The translations under genes were made by a program, and so were the position numbers. A DNA stretch of 64,000 nt from Opitutaceae bacterium. Lineage in GTDB: Bacteria > Verrucomicrobiota > Verrucomicrobiia > Opitutales > Opitutaceae. Location of the stretch: NCBI GenBank assembly GCA_016794625.1, contig JAEUGY010000096.1, positions 1-64,000 of the forward strand, read 5' to 3'. Positions within the stretch are counted from its first letter, which is position 1; each line of letters begins with the position of its first letter. Under the pieces are notes generated by a model that saw nothing but the letters and a program-made list of their open reading frames with translations, was not told where the DNA came from and searched no databases. Shown in pieces: positions 17,138-25,348 of this stretch.

Positions 17138-18556
17138 TTGATCCTCAAAGATGCCCGTTCGGCCCGCTCCTACCAGGCCAACGAGAAACTCCGGGTGGCC
17201 GCCGTCGGGATTGGCGGCATGGGAGCATGGAACCTCGCCCACTTCGCCGGCGAAAACGTCGAGTTCCTCGAGGGGAACATGCTCCTCAAGCCTGCGACGC
17301 GGCCCGTGATGACGGGGGAAAACATCGTCGCCCTCTGCGACGTGGACGAACGGGCCGCTGGCCAACTGATCCCCGGAAGGCGGAGTCCCGCGAGTGAGAC
17401 CTTTGCCCGCTACCCGCAGGCGAAGCGTTATCTCGATTACCGCAGGATGCTCGAGGAAATGGACGATCAGATCGACGCCGTCGTGGTCAGCACGCCCGAT
17501 CATCTCCACGCTCCGATCAGTCTGGCGGCAATGCGGCGCGGCAAACATGTCTACTGTGAGAAGCCGGGAGCCCATTCCGTCGTCGAAGGTCGCTTGATGG
17601 CTCAGGTGGCCGCCGAAAAGGGGGTCGCCACCCAGCTGGGCGCCCAGATACAGGCTTCGGAAAACTACCGGCGGATTCTAGAAATGATCCGCGCGGGTGT
17701 CATCGGGTCGGTGCAGGAGTGCCACATTTGGCCGCGTGGGGACGGAGCAGCCCCGAGCGACCGGCCGATCGAAACCCCGCCCGTGCCGGAAGGATTTCAC
17801 TGGGACCTGTTCCTGGGGGCCGCGCCATACCGACCCTACCACCCTACCTATTCGCGAGGCTGTGGCGGAAACTGGCAGCGGTGGTGGGACTTTGGGTGCG
17901 GCAGTTTCGGCAACATGGCCGGTCACTTCTTCAATCTAGCTTTTTGGGCACTCGATCTTCGCTACCCGCTTTCGGTCGAGGCGGAAGGGCCGCCGCCGCA
18001 CCCCGAGACCGCTCCGCGCCGCCTGCATCTTCGGTACCAATTCCCTGCCCGTGGTGCCCTGCCGCCGGTCACCTTGACTTGGACGCACGGCAGCGAGCCG
18101 CCGCCAATCTTCGCCGAAAACAAGTTCCCCGATTGGGCTTGGGGCGTCTTCCGCGGCACCGAGGGGATGCTGCTGGTGAACTACGACCGGTGGATGCTCT
18201 GGCCGGAACAGAAATTCGCCCGCTTCGTGCCGCCGGCGCCCAGCATTCCGCCTTCGATCGGGATGGAGATCAGCCAGCGCCCCGAATGGATGGCGGCATT
18301 TCGCGCCCTACCGTCGGCGCGACGGATCGCTGAAGTCGGCCACCGCATGGAGTGGGTCGCCGCGTGCAAGACGGGCAGCCCAACGTCCTGCCACTTCGGC
18401 TATTCCGGACCGATCATGGAGGCGATCCATCTCGGTGCAACGGCCTATCGGACGGGCAGCCGGCTGGACTGGGACGCCGCCCGTCTGCGGGTCACCAACG
18501 CGCCCGAAGCCAACGCCCTGCTCGCCCGCACCTACCGTCCCGGCTGGGGCATGTAG
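17138..18556 (+). CDS. Gfo/Idh/MocA-family oxidoreductase, probably Tat-exported
   Basis: NAD(P)-dependent sugar or cyclitol dehydrogenase family. The Rossmann motif is VAAVGIGGMGAWN near residue 20, and the CEKPGAHSV segment holds the conserved E-K-P of the family. A helical and beta C-terminal domain follows, with W-rich SRGCGGNWQRWWDFGCGSFG-like text seen in secreted members. The listed TTG start is conservative. Coding homology clearly extends upstream through a Tat signal (see the preceding entry), so the mature enzyme is likely exported folded to the periplasm with its cofactor, as in glucose-fructose oxidoreductase relatives. Substrate unknown. The length of 472 residues without the leader is normal. 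Confidence 0.85.
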   Translation: MILKDARSARSYQANEKLRVAAVGIGGMGAWNLAHFAGENVEFLEGNMLLKPATRPVMTGENIVALCDVDERAAGQLIPGRRSPASETFARYPQAKRYLDYRRMLEEMDDQIDAVVVSTPDHLHAPISLAAMRRGKHVYCEKPGAHSVVEGRLMAQVAAEKGVATQLGAQIQASENYRRILEMIRAGVIGSVQECHIWPRGDGAAPSDRPIETPPVPEGFHWDLFLGAAPYRPYHPTYSRGCGGNWQRWWDFGCGSFGNMAGHFFNLAFWALDLRYPLSVEAEGPPPHPETAPRRLHLRYQFPARGALPPVTLTWTHGSEPPPIFAENKFPDWAWGVFRGTEGMLLVNYDRWMLWPEQKFARFVPPAPSIPPSIGMEISQRPEWMAAFRALPSARRIAEVGHRMEWVAACKTGSPTSCHFGYSGPIMEAIHLGATAYRTGSRLDWDAARLRVTNAPEANALLARTYRPGWGM

Positions 18557-18696
18557 GCATCTGCTGGGGGAGACCTGCGTCCGGTCCGCAGTCACCTTTT
18601 GGCGGTTCCCGAAACGGCGGTCCTTGCCTGGCGCGTCCCTGACGGCCACACCGCTTGGTGATTGGCGACCGACCTGCACTTCGCCCAGCCTCGTCC

Positions 18697-19332
18697 ATGG
18701 CCGTTTCGCCCGTCGCTCTTCGCCCTCGCGTGCTTCTGCTCAACGCCTCCCTCGCCGGCGACCAAGGCAACACCGCCGTGCTTCTTGCCCGGGCGCGCCG
18801 CCTGCTCGCGCGTTCCGCCACCGTCGACGCGCTCACGCTCGCAGACAACCCCGCCTCGTTCGCCGACCTTCGGCCGCGCCTCGCTTCCGCGCAGGGCCTC
18901 CTCATCGGCACCGGCACCCACTGGGATTCCTGGAGCAGCGTACTTCAGGATTTCCTCGAGCAAGCCACTCCGGCCGAGGGCACAGCGCTCTGGCTCGGCA
19001 AGCCCGTCGCCTGCGTGGTGAGTGAACACTCGACCGGCGGCAAGGGCGTGCTCTCCCGTCTCCAGGGCGTGCTCGTGACACTGGGCTGCTTCCTGCCGCC
19101 GATGAGCGGTCTGGTCCTCTCCCGCGCCGCCGTGCTCGCCGCCCGGCACTCCCCCGATCCCGTCGCCGCGCGCGACTTCTGGTGCGCCGACGATCTGCGG
19201 GTCGTCTGTCACAACCTCGCAGAAGCGGCTCGTATCACCTCTTCCGGTACCACCGGCCGCCCACCGCGCTGGCGCGCCTGGCCCGTTGATCGCACTGACT
19301 TCGCCGCACGCTGGCTCGACCCTGCCGGCTGA
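18697..19332 (+). CDS. Flavodoxin-fold NAD(P)H-dependent FMN reductase-like protein
   Basis: From the ATG at 18697 the product is 211 residues. It opens with a beta strand and phosphate-binding loop (RVLLLNASLAGDQGNTAVLL) like NADPH-dependent FMN reductases and WrbA-type proteins. A second loop, GLLIGTGTHWDSWSSVLQDF, corresponds to the FMN isoalloxazine-binding turn with Trp. It probably uses FMN for quinone or flavin reduction; the partner is not known. A small membrane protein gene begins 47 bases downstream on the same strand. Confidence 0.75.
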   Translation: MAVSPVALRPRVLLLNASLAGDQGNTAVLLARARRLLARSATVDALTLADNPASFADLRPRLASAQGLLIGTGTHWDSWSSVLQDFLEQATPAEGTALWLGKPVACVVSEHSTGGKGVLSRLQGVLVTLGCFLPPMSGLVLSRAAVLAARHSPDPVAARDFWCADDLRVVCHNLAEAARITSSGTTGRPPRWRAWPVDRTDFAARWLDPAG

Positions 19333-19379
19333 CCGAACGGCCCATGCCGCCGCGCGACCAGCCCGGGTAAACTCACCAC

Positions 19380-19790
19380 ATGAACCGCCTGCTCTCCTAC
19401 GCACTCGGGCCCGAGGCCTACTGGTTGTTTGTCTGCCTCGCCGCCAAGGTCCTCGCCTTGCGCAACAAACCACCGACCGAAGCCGGCAACGAATTCCTCG
19501 GGCAACTCGGCTGGACCGTGCCGCTCGTCTTCGTTCCGCTGGTGTTTCTCTGCTTCCTCGTTCCCGGTCCCGGTCGTTGGTGGCTGCTCCTCCGTGTCGA
19601 TCTCGCGTCCCTTGTCGGCATGGTCGCCGCCGTCACAATCCTCCTCGAGGCCGTCAAATACAACGACTCCCGCGACTCCGGCACCGGGTCCGGCTACATC
19701 GCCTTCATCTCACTCGGCTTCGTCGGCCTCGCGGCCGGCACCGTCGTCGCCGCCCTCACACTCTGGTGGAAGAGCCGCGGCCCGCACTGA
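19380..19790 (+). CDS. Small integral membrane protein
   Basis: The 136-residue protein has four hydrophobic segments: LGPEAYWLFVCLAAKVLAL, GWTVPLVFVPLVFLCFLVPG, WWLLLRVDLASLVGMVAAVT and YIAFISLGFVGLAAGTVVAA. No catalytic or transport motif is seen and the family is not recognised. It follows the flavodoxin-like gene by 47 bases and may share its transcript. It could be a membrane partner of that protein, but this is speculation. Confidence 0.65.
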   Translation: MNRLLSYALGPEAYWLFVCLAAKVLALRNKPPTEAGNEFLGQLGWTVPLVFVPLVFLCFLVPGPGRWWLLLRVDLASLVGMVAAVTILLEAVKYNDSRDSGTGSGYIAFISLGFVGLAAGTVVAALTLWWKSRGPH

Positions 19791-19977
19791 AGGGAGCAAC
19801 ACGTCGCCGCCCCGCTTGCCGTAGCATACATCGAAGGTGCATTGTCCTCGTGGAGTGCCCGCGATCGAGAAAGTCGTTCAATCACTCTAAGGTCGCACCG
19901 GGGACTGCACACCGATACCTCGTCGGGCCGATTGGCGTTGGTTCCCACCCACGCGCGCCGAGTGCGTCCGACCGGCG

Positions 19978-20610
19978 CTACGGATGTTGGCGAAGGTACT
20001 TTACGATCGCTTCGGTGCGGCTGCGGACATGCAGCTTGTGATAGACGTGGTTGACGTGTGTCCGCACCGTTTCCAATCCGATCCCAAGCTGGTCGGCCAC
20101 TTCCTTCAGGATCAACCCTTGCACGAGGAGGTCGAGGATCTCGGTTTCACGGGGCGAGAGATGCTCCGACTCCGCCGCCGGGACCTCACTCCGATGGAAA
20201 AACTGCACGACCTGACGGGCAATGTGGGCCGACATCGGGGCACCGCCCTGCTGAATCTCCTGCAATGCATTCAGCAACTTCTCCGCCGCATCGCGTTTCA
20301 CCAGGTATCCACTGGCGCCTGCCTTGAGCGCTCGAAAGACACTATCATCGTCCTCATAGACGGTGAGCATGAGTACGTGCAGGGAGGGCAACTTGAGTTT
20401 GAGCCGCGCGACGCACTCGATGCCGTTCATGCGTGGCAGATTGATATCCATCACCGCGAGTGCCGGTTGCAGCGCCGGCACGTCCCGCAGGGCGATTTCC
20501 GCTGAACCAAAGGCTCCGAGCAGTCGCAGTCGATCGTCCATGTTGATGAGGGCGGCGAGATTCTCCCTGACTGCGCGGTCGTCCTCTACGATGACAACAC
20601 CCGTTCTCAT
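19978..20610 (-). CDS. LuxR/NarL-type response regulator
   Basis: The 210-residue regulator has an N-terminal receiver domain with acidic pocket D10-D11, phosphoacceptor D55 (VMDINLPR), T83 and K105 (GYLVKRD). A C-terminal LuxR helix-turn-helix follows (LSPRETEILDLLVQGL, then LGIGLETVRTHVNHVYHKLH). The start overlaps the stop of the sensor kinase gene as ATGA, so the two form a pair. It is adjacent to and divergent from the sulfatase/GH99-like genes and is the obvious candidate to bind the 20-bp inverted repeats upstream of those genes and of the TonB receptor gene. Confidence 0.95.
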   Translation of the reverse strand: MRTGVVIVEDDRAVRENLAALINMDDRLRLLGAFGSAEIALRDVPALQPALAVMDINLPRMNGIECVARLKLKLPSLHVLMLTVYEDDDSVFRALKAGASGYLVKRDAAEKLLNALQEIQQGGAPMSAHIARQVVQFFHRSEVPAAESEHLSPRETEILDLLVQGLILKEVADQLGIGLETVRTHVNHVYHKLHVRSRTEAIVKYLRQHP

Positions 20611-22367
20611 GGTTCCTCCTTGTTTGTCGGCAAGGGTACGGTCAGTCGGACGCGAGTTCCGCCCGCCGGCCGGGATTCAATGACACAGGTTCCACCGACC
20701 TCCTCCATGCGCCGTTCCAGATGGTCCAGGCCATTGCCGCGCTTCACAGTCCCAGGATCGAAGCCGTTGCCGTTGTCGGACACCGTCACGACCAAGCGCG
20801 GGTCATCGAGTTCGAGTCGCACCGACACCTCGGTCGCACCCGCGTGCTTGAGCGCGTTGTTGAGGGCTTCCTTTACGGCCATCATCAGTCGATGGCGGAG
20901 ACCGCTGGGCAGGTTCCGCTCTGGGAGTGTGGTGGGAATATCCAGCCGGCAACGCAGGCTGGCATCCCGGAGCACGGCACCGGTATGTTGTGCGAGGTAG
21001 TTGCTGAATCCCTCGAGCGTATCGTGTTTGGGATTCGCCGCCCAGACGATCTCTTCCAAGGCGGATGCCAGTTCCTTGACGGCACCGTTGATCGTGCGAA
21101 TGGGGTCGCGAACCGACTCGTCCGCAGGTGCAGCAATCAGGGCGCGTCCGGCCAACAACGAGATTTGGGTAAATCGCGACCCCATTTCGTCATGGATGTC
21201 CCGGGCCAGTCGGGTCCGCTCCTCCTCGACCGCCCGGCGTTGCTCCATGCGTTGGAGTTCACGCTGCATTTTTCGCCACGAAAGGTACCGGACTGCTCCC
21301 AGCAGAACCGCGATCGTGAGACCCACGCCGAGTAAACGAAACCAAGAGGTGGCATAAAACGGGGGCCGAACCTCCACCGGCAGACGCAGCGAAGGTCCTG
21401 TCGGGCGTCCCAACTCGTCCGTCGCCCAGGCCCGGAACACATAATCTCCCACTGGCAGGGCAAGAAACGAGACCTCAGCGTCGCGACCACGACCGATGCT
21501 GTACTTTTCCTCGACTTCCAAGCGCAGACGCTGGCCGGGCGCGACCGGCGCAGCTGTGGTAACCTTTTGCAGCCAGCCTCCCGTGTTGTCCGGATTGGCG
21601 TCAAGCAGTGCGAGCATCGGCTCGACGGTGCCACTTTCGTCGACCTGAGAGTAGAGGATGGGGACCTCGAGGCCGGTGCCATCGCGCAGCCAGCCATTGG
21701 GATTGCCCCGGGGGGATTCGAGGCCCAGTCCGCCCAGGCGGTCGAGTCGATACAATTGTGTCTCTGGAATCGATTGATTTTCCGTCGGCTCGACCGAGAG
21801 GCGAAGACGGCGCACAGCCCAAAAGCCGGTCGTGCGTGGCGTGCCGCCCGATACCAGAAGAACCTGGACCCGTTTGGATCGCTCTGGCACGTCGACTTCG
21901 TTCACTTGGCTGTGCCAGCGTGAATTCTGCGGCAAGCCGCCCCACCCCGGGCTGTTTCCCTCACGGACAAACGATTCACTGCTCACGGCTCGATTCTCCT
22001 CATCAAGGAAGCGCAGCACGAGGTACATCGTGCCAACATGGTCGCGCCACTCGCTCTCCCAACCTTCGAGGCGAGTGCGCATCCGCACGACCGGAGGTTG
22101 GCCCGGGGAGGCGGTAACGAGTCCAATATTCAGAGGGAACTCACTTCGGCGCAGCGAAATTCCATGGTAGTTCATCTCGCCGATGCCGTCGACTGGCGCC
22201 TGGCCGTGGATCGAGATCGACCGGCCGCCAATCACGACGTCCGAGAGCTCCGGTCTGGCCGAATAGCGAACCTTTTCATCAGCAGCGACCAACGGGAGCG
22301 CATTCCCGATCAGGTGGATCATGGCCAGCCACACCATTGACCGATAGGACGCGTGCACACCTTTCAT
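20607..22367 (-). CDS. Sensor histidine kinase with extracytoplasmic Y_Y_Y-type sensor region
   Basis: From the ATG at 22367 the protein has 586 residues. A signal sequence (MVWLAMIHLIGNALPLVA) is followed by a large periplasmic part of about 300 residues ending in a Y_Y_Y-like beta domain (PVGDYVFRAWATDELGRPTG). A membrane helix (FRLLGVGLTIAVLLGAVRYL) leads to a HisKA_3 dimerisation domain with the phospho-His at about residue 392 (LARDIHDEMGSRF). A HATPase domain ends with DNGNGFDPG and GNGLDHLERRMEE. This is the architecture of NarX/LiaS-like kinases. Because it neighbours secreted polysaccharide-degrading enzymes, it probably senses a sugar or breakdown product. Confidence 0.9.
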   Translation of the reverse strand: MKGVHASYRSMVWLAMIHLIGNALPLVAADEKVRYSARPELSDVVIGGRSISIHGQAPVDGIGEMNYHGISLRRSEFPLNIGLVTASPGQPPVVRMRTRLEGWESEWRDHVGTMYLVLRFLDEENRAVSSESFVREGNSPGWGGLPQNSRWHSQVNEVDVPERSKRVQVLLVSGGTPRTTGFWAVRRLRLSVEPTENQSIPETQLYRLDRLGGLGLESPRGNPNGWLRDGTGLEVPILYSQVDESGTVEPMLALLDANPDNTGGWLQKVTTAAPVAPGQRLRLEVEEKYSIGRGRDAEVSFLALPVGDYVFRAWATDELGRPTGPSLRLPVEVRPPFYATSWFRLLGVGLTIAVLLGAVRYLSWRKMQRELQRMEQRRAVEEERTRLARDIHDEMGSRFTQISLLAGRALIAAPADESVRDPIRTINGAVKELASALEEIVWAANPKHDTLEGFSNYLAQHTGAVLRDASLRCRLDIPTTLPERNLPSGLRHRLMMAVKEALNNALKHAGATEVSVRLELDDPRLVVTVSDNGNGFDPGTVKRGNGLDHLERRMEEVGGTCVIESRPAGGTRVRLTVPLPTNKEEP

Positions 22368-22456
22368 CCTCGCGATCCATACCCCCATTCCGAGTCTATT
22401 TTCTGCGGTTGGACCCATGAAACCCTGCGATCCTATCGACTGTTTCGGGATTTGCC

Positions 22457-22476
22457 CATCCCCCAAACATGGGATG
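22457..22476. promoter_or_regulatory. 20-bp inverted repeat, shared operator candidate (copy 1)
   Basis: CATCCCCCAAACATGGGATG has 6-bp arms CATCCC/GGGATG around an 8-base spacer. It lies in the divergent gap between the sensor kinase (start 22367) and the first sulfatase (start 22584). The same site, with one base different, lies upstream of the TonB receptor gene. A factor binding here could control both directions. Confidence 0.6.
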
Positions 22477-22583
22477 CGCAACGTCGCGAAAAAAGAGGAG
22501 GATGCCTGGCTATCACTGGCCGGTCATTCAAGCGCGATAGTCCAACCTCCCCGAGGTGAGGACCGTTCGGCCCTCGAGACTCC

Positions 22584-24002
22584 ATGACGTCCTCCCCCTT
22601 CCTTTCTTCCCTGCTTCTTGCTTCATTCGGCCTCTTGCACGCCGCCGCGCCCGTTCATGCCGAAAGGCCCAACGTGGTTCTCATCCTCGCCGACGATCTC
22701 GGTTACGGTGATCTGGGCTGCTACGGCCACCCAACATTCAAGACTCCGAACCTGGATCGCCTGGCCGCCACGGGAGCGCGCCTCACCCACTTCAACAGTC
22801 CGGCCGCATTTTGTGCACCCACGCGAGCCTCATTGCTCACCGGACGCTATCCTTTCCGCCATGGTATGACAGGAAACCCGGCCCCGGACGGACAGCGCCG
22901 CGAGGAGGACGGGCTTCATCTGCCCGTCAGCGAAATCACCCTGGCCCAGCTCTTCCAACGTGCCGGCTATGCTACGGGCATGATCGGCAAGTGGCACCTT
23001 GGTCACGCGAAACCAGACTGGCTTCCGACGCATCGCGGCTTCGACGAATACCTCGGCATCCCCTACTCCAACGACATGCGTCCGGTGCGGCTGATCGAGG
23101 GTGACACGCCCATCGAGTACCCAGTTGTGCAGGCCAACCTGACCCGGCGCTACACCGCCCGTGCGATCGACTTCATCCAGCGGAACCAATCACGAGGTTT
23201 CTTTCTCTACCTCGCACACGCCATGCCCCACAAGCCCCTGGCCGCGTCCGAGGATTTCTACAAGAAAACCGGGAACGGCCTATATGGGGATGTCATGGCC
23301 GAGCTTGACTGGAGCGTCGGCCAGGTTCTCCAGTGCCTCCAGCAGCTTGGCCTCGAAGAAAACACGCTCGTCATCTTCACGAGCGACAACGGGCCGTACT
23401 TCGGTGGGAGCACGGGCGGTCTTCGGGGCATGAAAGCCAGTTCCTATGAAGGGGGATACCGCGTGCCCTGCATCGCGCGCTGGCCAGGAAGAATTCCCGC
23501 CGGGCACGTCAACCACGCGCCCGGTGTGATGATGGACCTCTTTGTCACCACATTGAAGGCGGCCGGCATCGCAGCGCCCAAGGACCGAGTGATCGACGGT
23601 CGCGATCTTTTCCCGCAGTTCACCTCGGACGCCACCAGCCCGCACGCCGGCATCGTCGGACAACTTGGCCCGCGTCTCGCCACCATCCGCGACGCCCGGT
23701 GGAAGCTGCACGTTGTCTCTCCACAAGATCCTCGCATCAAGTTGACGAAGCCCGGCGAACGCTGGATCGACCCACGCGGCCCCGACGGCGTCACCATCCT
23801 GGCTCCCTACGACCAGTATCAACCTCATCATCACCCAGGCGTCACCACCGGAGATGCGCCGGCTCCCATGCAGCTCTTCGACTTGCTGGCCGATCCCGCT
23901 GAACAACACGATGTGGCGCCCGCCCAACCGGAGACCGTGGCCCGCCTACGCACCCTCTACGACCAATTCGTCCAAGCTGCCTCGGCCGGAACAGGCTCAT
24001 GA
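22584..24002 (+). CDS. Secreted S1-family sulfatase
   Basis: Removes sulfate esters from a sulfated sugar polymer or oligosaccharide after export. A signal peptide (LLLASFGLLHAAAPVHA) ends near residue 26. Metal ligands are in VLILADDLGYGDLG, and the formylglycine motif CAPTRASLLTG has its modifiable Cys at residue 77. Other conserved parts are GMIGKWHLG and FTSDNGPYFGGS. The Cys-type motif needs a formylglycine-generating enzyme, which is not in the window. The 472-residue length is normal. The stop overlaps the start of the GH99-like gene as ATGA. This is the first gene of a coupled three-gene unit. Confidence 0.92.
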   Translation: MTSSPFLSSLLLASFGLLHAAAPVHAERPNVVLILADDLGYGDLGCYGHPTFKTPNLDRLAATGARLTHFNSPAAFCAPTRASLLTGRYPFRHGMTGNPAPDGQRREEDGLHLPVSEITLAQLFQRAGYATGMIGKWHLGHAKPDWLPTHRGFDEYLGIPYSNDMRPVRLIEGDTPIEYPVVQANLTRRYTARAIDFIQRNQSRGFFLYLAHAMPHKPLAASEDFYKKTGNGLYGDVMAELDWSVGQVLQCLQQLGLEENTLVIFTSDNGPYFGGSTGGLRGMKASSYEGGYRVPCIARWPGRIPAGHVNHAPGVMMDLFVTTLKAAGIAAPKDRVIDGRDLFPQFTSDATSPHAGIVGQLGPRLATIRDARWKLHVVSPQDPRIKLTKPGERWIDPRGPDGVTILAPYDQYQPHHHPGVTTGDAPAPMQLFDLLADPAEQHDVAPAQPETVARLRTLYDQFVQAASAGTGS

Positions 24003-25348
24003 ACCCCGTCCGCTTCATCCGTAGCGCTCCGTCTACTCCGAAAGTGAAAACACTCCACCCACTCATTTTCGCCGGCGTACTCACCGCGCTGGTCATCGGC
24101 TGCGCGGGACCCAAGGGACTGCCCCTGGAATCCCCCCGCCCGCGCGTTGATTCCACCACTCTCACCGGAAAAGTCATGGTTGGCTATCAGGGCTGGTTCA
24201 ACGCCGAGGGCGACGGCGCCGGCCGCGGCTACAATCACTGGACCGCGAACCGCCAAAAACCCGCCCCGGGAAATATTCGGGTCGATATGTGGCCGGATCT
24301 GAGTGAGTTCCCCGCCGCTGAACGCTTCCCCACCCAATTCAAGCACGCTGACGGCACGCGCGCAGACGTGTTCAGCTCCTATCTCCGCCCCACCGTGCTA
24401 CGGCACTTTGCGTGGATGGAGGAACACGGCATCGACGGAGTTTTCCTGCAGCGCTTCATCAGTTCTTTGGCCCGCGGCACCTCGCTTGCCACCAACAACG
24501 CCATCCTCGAAAACGTCCGGGCGGGCGCGCGCCGGCACGGACGCGTCTACGCTCTGATGTATGACCTCAGCGGCCTGAAGCCTGGGCAGGCCGATGTCCT
24601 GATCGCAGATTGGAAAAAGTTGCGGCACGATACCCGGCTCACCAGCGATCCGAACTACCTGCATCACCGCGGCAAACCTCTGCTCGCACTTTGGGGCTGC
24701 GGCTTTCTTGACGACGACAAACCCCGGCCCTCGCTCGAGGATTGGCGCAAGATCATCACGTTCCTCAAGGATGACACCACGAGCGGCGGCCTTGCCATTA
24801 TGCTCGGTGTGCCCAGCTTCTGGCGCACCCAAACCCGCGATACGCTCCAGGACCCAGTGCTCCATGAGCTCATCGCTCTCGCCGATGTGGTTTCTCCATG
24901 GACCCCCGGCCGCTACCGTACTCCCGAGGCCGCAACCACCCATGCGGCCACCGTGTGGCAACCGGACCTCGCCTGGCTCCGGGAGCGCCGGATCGACTTC
25001 CTACCCGTCGCCTTCCCGGGTTTCAGCTGGCACAATATGAAGGGCGCACCCCTCAACGACATCCCTCGACTGCAAGGGCGGTTCTTCTGGTCGCAGGTGA
25101 CCGCCGCCAAGCGCATCGGCGCCGACATGCTTTATGTCGCGATGTTCGACGAGGTGGATGAAGGCACCGCGATCTTCAAAGTGACGAACAACCCGCCCGT
25201 CGGCGAAGGTGTCCGGTTCGCCACCTACGAAGGCCTGCCGAGCGACCACTACCTGCGTCTCACCGGTCTCGCCGGCAAGGTCATCCGAGGCGAGCACCCC
25301 GCGACGGAGGAACTCTCCCTGCCGATCCCCGCCGTCGCCACACCATGA
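23999..25348 (+). CDS. GH99-like (GH71/99-type) lipoprotein, copy 1
   Basis: The 449-residue protein has a lipobox (ALVIGC-AG), so it is probably a membrane-anchored lipoprotein with Cys lipidated after cleavage. The catalytic-fold text begins with GKVMVGYQGWFNAEGDG and includes HGIDGVFLQRF, YDLSGLKPGQ and the late MLYVAMFDEVDEGTAIFK. That last block resembles the catalytic E-x-x-E-G-T region of GH99 endo-mannosidases. The substrate is not known. It overlaps both neighbouring sulfatases by ATGA, so the three are translated together. A second copy of the same family lies at 30.2 kb; the two differ in length of the N-terminal part and in many residues. Confidence 0.85.
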   Translation: MNPVRFIRSAPSTPKVKTLHPLIFAGVLTALVIGCAGPKGLPLESPRPRVDSTTLTGKVMVGYQGWFNAEGDGAGRGYNHWTANRQKPAPGNIRVDMWPDLSEFPAAERFPTQFKHADGTRADVFSSYLRPTVLRHFAWMEEHGIDGVFLQRFISSLARGTSLATNNAILENVRAGARRHGRVYALMYDLSGLKPGQADVLIADWKKLRHDTRLTSDPNYLHHRGKPLLALWGCGFLDDDKPRPSLEDWRKIITFLKDDTTSGGLAIMLGVPSFWRTQTRDTLQDPVLHELIALADVVSPWTPGRYRTPEAATTHAATVWQPDLAWLRERRIDFLPVAFPGFSWHNMKGAPLNDIPRLQGRFFWSQVTAAKRIGADMLYVAMFDEVDEGTAIFKVTNNPPVGEGVRFATYEGLPSDHYLRLTGLAGKVIRGEHPATEELSLPIPAVATP

